In this document: positions 54,775 through 64,000 of the stretch, one piece after another
How positions within the stretch are numbered: position 1 is the first letter of the stretch
Layout of the letters: the number at the start of each line of letters is the position of its first letter
Source: Adineta vaga
Taxonomy: Eukaryota > Rotifera
Direction: 5' to 3'
Assembly (NCBI GenBank): GCA_021613535.1
Contig: CP075492.1
Location: 16,678,001-16,742,000, forward strand
Length of the DNA stretch: 64,000 nt
Program-made: the position numbers and the translations under genes
The notes under the pieces: model-generated
What the model was told of the DNA's origin: nothing
The model's database searches: none
Seen by the model: only the letters and a program-made list of their open reading frames with translations

Positions 54775-56589
54775 TCAGTTGCAATAAGCTAATAGAATGT
54801 TAACAGAACAATACTCAAAGCTTTTAACCAGAATGTCTGGTATATTATCATTATTTATATCGATTACTACAACGTCATCTGGATATTTGCTAGCTGAATA
54901 TGTTATTCGATGAGTGAATGTATTATTTCCTTCATTGAAGAAAATAGTAACGCTGTGTTTTTTAGAGTTAAGAAAAATAATATCGATTTTGCCGTCAAGA
55001 TTCATATCAATAGCATCCATAGCAGCAAAATCTTGGTTTGAATAGTTTACCGGCATACGTGTTGTATCTAACATAAAGCTATTATTGCCTGTATTGAGAA
55101 GAATAGCGACCTCTCCATGATTATTCTCACGTACAAATGGTACAATAATATCGAGTTTTCCGTCCTCATTCCAATCAATTATTGTTATCTTATTGTTAAA
55201 AAATAAAATCGCATTATGATGTCCCAAACTAATAAACCTGCTACCATCTTTATTCAAAAATACCTCGATGGCTCGGTCGCAAAACTGAATAATATCGAAT
55301 TGAGTATCACCATCTATATCCATCGTTCGTATTTGTAGTGGTTCACAGGAACTTTTGAAATATACCATTTGACGAGCAAAACCACCATAACCTTTATTAA
55401 ACAAAATGCCAAAATTCCTTGTGTTTTTACCTAAAACAATAATATCAAGGTTATGATCAAGATTGATATCAGCGACGGCAAGAGATGTTGGGTCTTCAAA
55501 AGTTGAATAAGCCCTCTGATCAGCAAATGTACAAGAATCTGTACTAAGAAACACAGTAATATAACCGTCCGATTCATTTAAAACAATCATATCAGGTCGT
55601 TTATCATTACTGACATCAGCTATTGTTATAGATCGTGGTCCAAAACCACTTTTATATATGATTGGTGAAGAATTAAACTGACCATGACCGATATTAAGAA
55701 AAATACGGATTCTATCTTCTTTATTGTAAGCAAGGATGATGTCAGTTTTATTGTCACAATTAACATCAGCAACTGTCATAAAAGTTGCGTTATTGATAGT
55801 AAACAAGGTTTCTTGTGCCAAATATGTTATATTACATGAAACTATTAAAACGTTAAATTAATAATATCAATAATGTTATCATCCTGAAAAATATGTTTGG
55901 GTTTTTACTTCTAGGAAAGATGAAAAGGACTCGAAATAGAGCTGTCTATAGCTAACTTGATCTTTGAACTAATTATGTGTATAGGAGCCACAAACTAGGT
56001 ATTCGACACTGTTTTATTTCAGATTCCAAAACTCTTTTGTTAGTTTTATATAGCCTTCCGCGAATTCATGTTTAGATAGATTTTTTAGCCGAAATCAGCT
56101 CGATAGAATTTGCTTAGACCTATTCCCAAAGAGTAGTCACTCAAAAATATCAAACTCATTGCGCAAGGTCATTATTAGAGATGTACCAGACCAATTTTTT
56201 TCTTCGTGTCAGTTCTGATCTCAACCGAAAACTATTCATATTAAGTCTTAAAATGCTTAGAATCTCTCATTTTAATTAATTTAGCAGGATGTGTAAAACA
56301 ATCAAATAACACGTTTTCGTCCACTAGCTTCGCACATCTCTACTCGTGGCATTCAAATACGATCTTTGCTATATTTGATCTTAAAAATCTTACTTGGTTT
56401 TGTTTCTACTGTTGTAGTTAATAATGATTCTTCATTGACTTGATATCTTCTTAAAACAACTTTTGCACCTATAATGATTACTATAATTATCAAAATGGTA
56501 ATAGCTATTAAAAGTAAGCAGAATTTCTTTTTGATTCCACAGATAGTATTTCTAAAAACAAACAATACAACTATTTCTCTTTCTTTCAT
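54775..56589 (-). CDS. Type II membrane protein with one seven-blade FG-GAP propeller
   Basis: Exon 1 (56589-56394) and exon 2 (55841-54775) are joined in phase by a 552-nt intron to 420 residues. The N-terminus has a TM helix (FCLLLIAITILIIIVIIIGA, about residues 24-43) and a short Thr-bearing stalk. The ectodomain has seven FG-GAP cores (DVNCDNKTDI, DVSNDKRPDM, DINLDHNLDI, DIDGDTQFDI, DWNEDGKLDI, DMNLDGKIDI, DINNDNIPDI). An upstream 29-nt mini-exon (56608-56636) spliced to 56551 is an alternative 5' end. Convergent placement with the plus-strand paralogue at 48783-50578 across the three-unit gene suggests an old inverted duplication. Confidence 0.82.
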
Positions 56590-57653
56590 TGGATGTAGAA
56601 AACTTACGGTATTGTCGATGTTGCTGCTATTGTAGTCTAAAATGTATCAAGATTAAATACATTTGTATAAATGCATTTTTTTCATCATACATTATTATTA
56701 TTGCGTATTGGTGATATACTCGCTGTACGTACCATTACTTTTCAATCGATTTGATAAAAACTAAAAATTCTAAATACAATGTATAGATTATTCATTGAAG
56801 ATATCGTATCATATGTATATAATTATAATTTTATTTCAGATTGTTAATAAAAATATTCGATTCTTGAAGAGAAAATGTAAGAAAAGGAAATGACCGTATT
56901 TTATAAGGCCTTGTAGGATCTGTTGTGATCCTGAGTTTTACCTTTTTCTCAAATGCGATCTGAAAGAGAGTATTGAAGTGTATGAGGACAGAATTTTGAA
57001 CTCAACCCATCCCTTCCCTTCTCACAGAGATGATCGATACTACTGACATATCCTCACACTATATACGCAAAATCATAGAAACTATATGTATGTTACAGGA
57101 TATCCGAAAGTTCATCATGTTTCACATTTTTAATCTTAATTGTATCTCAATGGTTTTCATGAATACAGTCGCAATTTATAAAACTTTCTCGCATATTTTA
57201 ATATAAATTAAAAACAACAACAACAAATTTAATAGAGAAATTATGTATGCTACTGGGAAAAAGTGCTTATTATAATAAATAGATTTTCTCTACCTACATA
57301 ATTCCGTCAAAATGATATATTTATTAGAACATTTGCAACAACAAAAAAAAAAATATTTAAATCATGCACAGACTATAGAACGTAAAAAAGAGACTTTTTT
57401 TGTTCAAACTAAAGTCTTCATAAAATAATACCAGATGTAGATTAGTATTAACTGTGAATACTCGACATAATAGAAATATTGAAATAAATTGTTTTATAAC
57501 AATAAGTTACATTTTTTTTGCAAAAAAAACAGTATTTTATCGAATAAATACAGAAACATATTGTCTCAGCAAAAAAAAAGATTTTATTTTGTTGTATTTA
57601 TTAGAATGATAAAGAGAAGAAGACATTACTCGAAAATTGTTGTTTTGAAATGA
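56590..57653. other. Gene-free gap
   Basis: A+T-rich with poly-A and poly-T runs. No gene or hairpin seen beyond the possible mini-exon at 56608-56636. Confidence 0.4.
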
Positions 57654-58160
57654 GTGATGTCACAATCTCGTTACACCCGGTATTCATATGAAGGAAGCCG
57701 ACTGACCGCGCTACCCGATGAGGTGACTACTTCTCGCAGTTCATACTATTGCCTCTACAACAGCCAGAAGTGTACCAACTATATTATGCATATCGTTACC
57801 CCGATATCTAACTATATCCTGAAAGCTGAGGAATATGAGTTGATTTCATCTAAAGAACTCTCATCGCACCATATTCTTTATTGTAGTGACTTATAATATG
57901 CCCAGATAAGCACGGATATCTGTATGTTTGAGAATGCGCTTATCATCCGAATAGTTCCGATGAATGTTTTTGAATGTGACGCTTCAATGTCTTCATGTGA
58001 GTTCTCGAAGGCAAAAAGGAAATTTGTTGTGTTCGGCAGTCGATCAGTGGAAGATCTGTGCAATTCCAATACTGTTTCGATTCCCGAGCACCCTCACCCA
58101 AGATCTTATCGACTATACAAGAAATTAGCAGATTTCAAAAGATTTGAGGTAAATTATTAA
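57654..58160 (+). pseudogene. ORF pair split by an in-frame TAA, family unknown
   Basis: Two ORFs (57654-57896 and 57924-58160) are in the same frame, separated by TAA at 57894-57896. Base use is visibly richer in G+C at third positions than in neighbours. The protein is polar (SRYTRYSYEGSRLTALP at the start; FVVFGSRSVEDLCN later) with no signal peptide or TM. A GTAAAT donor at 58149 suggests a following exon that I cannot find. I recognise no family; it may be a foreign or decaying gene, or chance. Confidence 0.35.
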
Positions 58161-58759
58161 TTGCATATATAAGGATATAATGAACGAGTGCTGTGCTTTG
58201 GATATTTCAAATATATGATCTAAATACTTTCTAATGAATTCTTAAATTAATGCGTCAGTACTATCATTATCATGCATTATTTTCTATTATAACGTAACGA
58301 CCAAATACATGAATGTAACTACATCTGTGAAAGGAAATAGCTAATATTCTTGCATTTGAAGAATATATAATCTATTCCGGGAGCAGTCAAATCGTTATCC
58401 TAAATCAACCCATATTCCTCAAGCTTAAGGATGGTTGTATTTTTGCTGGGAAATCGATGTCATTACCCTTGGATCGAATGTGATGATGTGAATATCAATG
58501 TTCTTTCGTTGATCAGTTTCAGGGTATCGTAACGTTTGGTTATTGATACCCAGTGTAATGATATCATGACAACTATGTAAACTATAAAAAAAAATTATCC
58601 TTACTTTAATCTTCGTTATCTAAAGAAAATTCTCCGACTCTTCATATGGTACTCATTTAACATCATCGCTCACAGCATAGCATAAGCTATATTTTCTCTT
58701 TGATTGAAATTTTTGAAAAAATACAGGCTCATAAAAATAAATCATATAGATATGAAGTA
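58161..58759. other. Gene-free gap
   Basis: No convincing exon for the preceding ORF pair, and no repeat. A+T-rich. Confidence 0.35.
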
Positions 58760-60010
58760 TTATTTGAGTATGCAAATCGTGTCAATATAAAGAGAAAGAT
58801 GAGTTTTAAAAATAACAGACGTTGACGGTAATCGTTCTTGTAAATATTGAATTATTTTGATTTTCTCTATCCGTTCGATATTGTATAGCTCCATTTGCAT
58901 TTGCATATTGGAAACAGAAGATTCGAAAATTTTGAATTCCATTCCATATATCGATAGCAATACTTGGATCCTTAATTGGCATAGCAAGAACTTCATAATA
59001 ACGTCCCCAAGATGATTGAGCAAAAATTTAAATGGTGGAATCAATTTACAGATGATATTATATAGAACCGATAATAAACATTTTCCATAATGGATTATCA
59101 ATTGATAAAGCGATGTTGCTTGATTAAGCATATTTTGCTTACATTTCGACGTTGTAGTAAAGTTACTGAAAAATGTTCAATGTTGGGAAAACGAATAGTT
59201 GTCTTAATTTTATCATTGATATCTATTCTCGCATCTAATATAGTCACATGATGATATAATTGATAGTCCGAATCATTTAGACATGTTGATTGAAAATATG
59301 TATCTTCACGTATGATGGACTGTTTTCTCAAGATATCATAATCTTTGAAAGAATATGGTAGTGTATGCAGAAAAATACATTCACATCGAACAAACCAAAG
59401 ATATTCTTCAAGTCAAATAGAAGTTCGAAATGTCTTATATAGTTGATCAATAGAATGGTTATCAAGAAGTCTGTAATTGTGATGATTAAATCGAAATTTT
59501 AAGATTTTAATAAACGGTAAATGATTATTAACAATCTCCTTTAAATAATGACCGTCGAGAATATCAGATTTAATATGTCATTTTAAATAATGTACGTTTT
59601 TCATATTTTGTAAAATATTTGGTATCGAATTGCGATTTTCTGGAATTATAAGAAATAATCTAGTGATTATAAGGAAGAAAATGCCATTGGTTTATATCTA
59701 TATGAGTAGCGAATTGACATGATTACAAACAATCGTTGAAGTTCAGATGTATGAATTAAGAAATCGTAATAAAATAAAACGATGGAGATAAAATTCATAT
59801 TTAGTTGAAATTATGATCAATATCAATCAAATGAAGAGAAAAAATTTCATTGATAATCAATGGTAAATATTTATTATTTATAAAAGCAACATTATTCATA
59901 GATATATCTTGGAAATTTAAATGATAAGTTCGATGATGACTAAGTAGAAGTGTATTAAAACGAGAGTTTAGAGAGTGTGGATGTAACAATGACGAATTAA
60001 AAATTTCCAA
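58760..60010 (-). pseudogene. F-box/LRR-like gene relic
   Basis: Three minus-strand pieces (60010-59801, about 59580-59098, 59131-58760) are collinear with the large bdelloid-style F-box/LRR-like family: an N-terminal SLNSRFNTLL...HLNFQDISMN...YLPLIINEI segment, a central LPYSFKDYDILRKQS...LDARIDINDKIKTTIRFPNI segment, and a C-terminal helical end. They are broken by stops near 59800, 59578 and 59415 and by a frame change at 59098-59131. The number of lesions makes sequencing error unlikely as the whole cause. Confidence 0.55.
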
Positions 60011-60795
60011 CGAAAATCACTTTTTAAAACGAGCAGATGCACTGACGTGAGAACAAATGAAATTATTGTCCAAATGACAAAAACGTTTTTTTGTTCTAAT
60101 TATTTTTCTTAATGAAAACAAGCAAAAAGAAAAGGAAATAGTTTTATATTTATTGTTAAATTGTTTCTCAAACATAATGAGTTAAGTTAATGAAAACGAA
60201 CGGATAAACGTTTATTTCAATGACAAAAAAATCGAGTTTGAAGTGATCTCATTGAAATGAGCTTTGAAAAAGTAAGTTTTCTTGCTATCGACAGTTATAA
60301 AAGTTTGATTTTGTTTAGATATTTTTTATTTTGAAATTGAATAAAACTAGGAATTAAATCTTTTTCTCATTTTCTTTAATTTAAAAACTTTGTTTGCAGT
60401 ACTTAGAAACAAAAAGTTACCCTAGTTTCATACATTAGAAAAGAATCTGCAAATCTATTTTAAATAGAATATTTTTAAATAGAATATAAGAACACTTCTT
60501 TTTTTTCTCTTTTCATTTATCAAAAAAATGCACGAGAATACCCCACATTATTAGTTTTCAAGTGCGGTAGTTAAAGCGATGCATCAATCCATGTTGAGAA
60601 ATACAGGCCAGATCCGGCGGGAAGATAACGAAAAATCCATCGTGGGATCCGTTTAAAGAATTCCTGCTTCCATTTGTCGTCGATTTTTGGTTTCTTTCGC
60701 AGGACTAAGTGCAACAACAGACTTTCTTTTTTATCAGTCAGTTTTTTTTGGAATCAGCTAATATTTTCCTTCTTTTAGATTTAACAATTTCAATT
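60011..60795. other. Gene-free gap
   Basis: Upstream region of the NHL gene. A+T-rich, with one less A+T-rich patch at about 60590-60720. No feature that I recognise. Confidence 0.35.
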
Positions 60796-63700
60796 ATGAA
60801 AAGAGAAATCTTTTTACAAATTGTGCTCATTTACTTGTATGTAAAAACTATTGAGTTGATGATACGTTTTAAGGATTAAAAAAAACAATTTGTTTTTCTT
60901 TAAAGATATTTCATTAATGGAATTTTCTCACTGAATTTATGTCCAACAGCACAATGGTCAATGGCAGGCACAACAGTAGCGGGTGTTTCTGGATCTCAAG
61001 CAACACGCCTTTCGCAACCAACAGATGTTTTTATTGATAATGCAAGTTCAATTTATGTTTTAGACAGTGGAAATTATCGTGTATTGAATTTTCCTTCGGG
61101 AAATGCAACAGTTGGTAATATTATCATAAAAAGTTCATCAGGAAATGATACAAATAAATTTTCATCAAGTAAATTTTCGATTTCAATTGAATTTAATCAA
61201 AATAATTTATTTTTATTTTGTTAGTGATGGCGATAAATATAGATAAAAATGGAAATATTTATATATTAGATACTAGTTTATCCCGTATAACAAAATGGAA
61301 TCCATCAATGAATACAACAGCTCTTGTTGTTAATGGAAGTTCATTTGTGAATTCTGATACAAGATCTGAAGATTCTCTTTATAAACCATTAGGAATGTTT
61401 ATTGAAATGGATACAATGATTATATGGATTGCTGATACAAATAATCATCGTATTGTTAAATGGTTTAATCAAACAACAGTTCAAATCATCGTCGGAAATT
61501 ATGGAACACAATCAAATCAATTTAAATATCCAGAAAATTTATTTGTTGATATGAAAAATAATTATACGCTCTATGTCGTAGATACAAATAATCATCGTAT
61601 ACAAATGTTTTTAAACAATCAAAAAAATGGAACAACAGTTGCTGGACTAACAAGTTACTATGGAACACAATTGAATCAACTATGGTATCCAGTAGCAGTT
61701 TTAGTTGATCAAAATCAGTTTATGTATATTCTTGATAATGGAAATTCACGTATTCTTCAATGGAAAATTGGTAATCCATTCGGAAAACTTTTAACAGGAA
61801 CAAATACGTATGGTGGTTCAGGATCAGATCAACTTTCAAGTCCAGTGAGTTTAACATTTGATTTAATTGGTAGACTTTATGCTGTTGATAAGAAGAATAA
61901 TCGCATTCAAATGTATAATATCACTTGTTGTAAGTACGATCATTTTCTATTTATCTTTTTTTTTAAATTCTCTTTTAAGTATCAACAAATGATACAATAA
62001 CAACAACATCATCCTTACCTTCAAGAACAACAACAACACAATGTAAGAAAATCTTCTTGAAGTTGAAATGAAAAGTTGTTTTTTTTCTTTGAACAGCTAA
62101 TTCATTGTCACAATGTGATATACCCATATGGTCATCAAATGGAATAACAGTAGCTGGTTCACCTCTGGGTGATCGAGATTCAGATTCTTTTCACTTGTAT
62201 TATCCATATGATATTTTGCTTGATTCCAATGACACACTTTACGTGTTAGATAGTACTAACCTTCGTGTACAATTATTTTATCCAAATCAACTATCAGGAA
62301 TAACAATTATAAATGCAACCAAAGGAACTGGTTCCAATCAATTTTCTTATAGTAAATATTATTTTTGTTCTTCTTTTTGCAATTAAACTATTTGTTTTCT
62401 GTAGTGGATGCCTTTGCTATTAGTTCTGATGGAAGTATTTATATTCTTGATGAGACAAATAGTCGTCTACTAAAATTTCCTTCTGGATCATCAAATGGAA
62501 CAATTGTGGCTGGTGGAAATGGCCGAGGCAGCGCATTAAATAAACTAAATTATCCATACGGATTTTTTCTTGAACCAATAACATTATATATTTGGATTGC
62601 TGATACAAGTAATTGTCGTATTGTTAAATGGATGTCATCAACAAATGTAACGTTAGTTGCTGGTGCTTCATGTGGCTCAAAAGCAAATCAATTTAAATAT
62701 CCTAGTGATGTATTTGTTGATGTCGATGATTCATATACGATGTATGTTGCTGACACGGATAATTTTCGAATTCAAAGATGGTTTCAAGGTGCAATGAATG
62801 GAACAACTGTTGCAGGACAATCAACTGTGGAAGGAAGTGGATTAAATCAATTATCATATCCAGCAGGAATAGTTTTAGATAAAAATAAAATAATGTACAT
62901 TTCTGATGCTGGTAATAATCGAATATTACGATGGGTTATTGGAGCAAATTATGGTTCGATCATCGCAGGAACAGATTCATGTGGAAATTTACCTTATCAA
63001 TTAAATTATCCACAACGTTTTCGATTTGATTCAAAAGGAAATTTGTATGTTGCTGATAATAATAATCATCGAGTTCAAAAATTTTCATTAATTTGTTGTA
63101 AGTCTAATGAAATGATTTATTTCTTTCTGAAAACGAATTATCTTTTAGCTCCAACAATGGTAGGCATAACATCAACTATTGATACTTCTAATCCAAGTAA
63201 AATAAATTTCGTTTTCTAAATTAAACTTCATATATTTTAATTAAATTTTAGTTTCAACAACAATAATATCTAATCAAACATCGACAAGCAATTCACCATC
63301 AACAAGTAATAAGATTTAGTAGGAATAAAAGAATCAAGATAATTTGTTTTTACAATTAGCTTTAATAGCAAATTCAACAAGAATGACAACATTATCTACA
63401 ACAGTAATGCCAACTGTTCTTCAAACATCAATGGCTACATCCATGATCTCGTCAACAACACTTATCACAACATCCATCACACCATCAAGAACAACATCAA
63501 TGACTACATCCATGACGCCATCAACAACACTGATCACAACATCCATCACACCATCAAGAACAACATCAATGACTACATCCATGACGCCATCAACAACACT
63601 GATCACAACATCCATCACACCATCAAGAACAACATCAATGTCAACGGTTCTTCAAACATCAATGACTGCATCCATGACCTCGTCCATAACACCCATCACA

Positions 63701-63847
63701 TCATCAAGAACAACATCAATAACAACTTCGATAAACTCTGCAAATCCATCATCACCAGGTCAATCATCTTCATCATTGTCATTATTCGATTATTTTTATT
63801 TCAAAATATTTATAATAATTATACTTATTTCTCGGCTAAACAATTAA
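60796..63847 (+). CDS. Secreted NHL-repeat protein with two six-blade propellers and Thr-rich tail, nine exons
   Basis: Exons 60796-60836, 60906-61168, 61225-61929, 61980-62042, 62097-62351, 62405-63097, 63149-63196, 63252-63305 and 63360-63847 join in phase to 869 residues; introns are 50-69 nt. Exon 1 gives the start of a signal peptide (MKREIFLQIVLIYLYF). I count six NHL blades (for example WIADTNNHRIVKW), a Thr-rich linker encoded by the small exon 4, and six more blades (for example YVADNNNHRVQKF). The C-terminal 200 residues are Thr/Ser/Met-rich with a minisatellite, and end in a hydrophobic tail (FKIFIIIILISRL) suited to GPI addition or a membrane anchor. Likely a cell-surface or matrix binding protein. 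Confidence 0.88.
63452..63640 (+). repeat. 69-bp coding minisatellite, about 2.7 copies
   Basis: A 69-nt unit begins at 63452, 63521 and 63590 with near identity and encodes 23 residues (core TTLITTSITPSRTTSM). It lies in the mucin-like tail of the NHL protein, keeps frame, and should vary in copy number between alleles. Confidence 0.9.
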
Positions 63848-64000
63848 ATTCTTTTATTCTGACACAATTGGCTTTTCTAATGCTTTCATTGTTCACATAT
63901 AATTATTTATCTGATTTGCTTTTTGTTCGAGTCAAATAAATCATCGCTTTCTATGCCTTAATTCGATCATTCACCATAATTGCTCAACAAATCTAAATTT

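Overview
This A+T-rich window is animal nuclear DNA. The gene repertoire points to a bdelloid rotifer (Adineta/Rotaria type), but that is an inference from recognised family styles and not from a marker gene. The supporting traits are: very short GT-AG introns, mostly 49-63 nt, which I placed by restoring reading frame; large families of secreted or membrane beta-propeller proteins (FG-GAP/VCBS, NHL, kelch); EGF/LDLa/7TM receptors; R-S-E ADP-ribosyltransferases fused to TPRs; and bacterial-looking genes that carry eukaryotic introns. There is no operon structure, rRNA, tRNA or CRISPR array that I can support.

Layout. 1-5.4 kb: a NACHT NTPase (cut by the left edge), two unrecognised genes and a Gly-rich two-exon gene. 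6.7-9.4 kb: a decayed copy of a multi-unit Cys-rich membrane protein. 9.7-13.8 kb: a 2-oxoglutarate oxygenase/F-box fusion and an inhibitory-type serpin. 14-15 kb: propeller-gene debris. 16-19.8 kb: an LDLa/EGF/7TM receptor with a frameshift. 21.1-25.8 kb: a giant membrane-anchored FG-GAP protein with 28 repeats. 26-29.2 kb: a membrane protein exon and a six-exon tail-anchored protein. 30.5-33.1 kb: an OLD-type ATPase/TOPRIM gene with an in-frame TGA. 34.4-35.4 kb: a ubiquitin-like/PARP-like fusion. 36.5-41.4 kb: a tetraspan protein, a GPCR, a tiny Gln-rich protein and a GH26-like glycosidase. 42.7-44.9 kb: the ART-TPR protein. 46-56.6 kb: kelch and two seven-bladed FG-GAP membrane proteins flanking an intact-looking three-unit Cys-rich membrane protein. 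57.6-60 kb: a broken ORF pair and an F-box/LRR-like pseudogene. 60.8-63.8 kb: a nine-exon secreted NHL protein.

Two themes stand out. First, about a dozen short inverted repeats built from GGGTGTGGG/CCCACACCC units lie in the intergenic DNA. Most sit 18-260 bp beyond a stop codon, as if they were 3'-end elements, and their motif resembles the bdelloid telomeric hexamer. Second, many proteins share one plan: a single membrane anchor or signal peptide, a Thr-rich stalk, then one or more beta-propellers. Several genes carry in-frame stops or single-base shifts, some in A5 runs. These could be real decay or sequencing error and cannot be separated from sequence alone.
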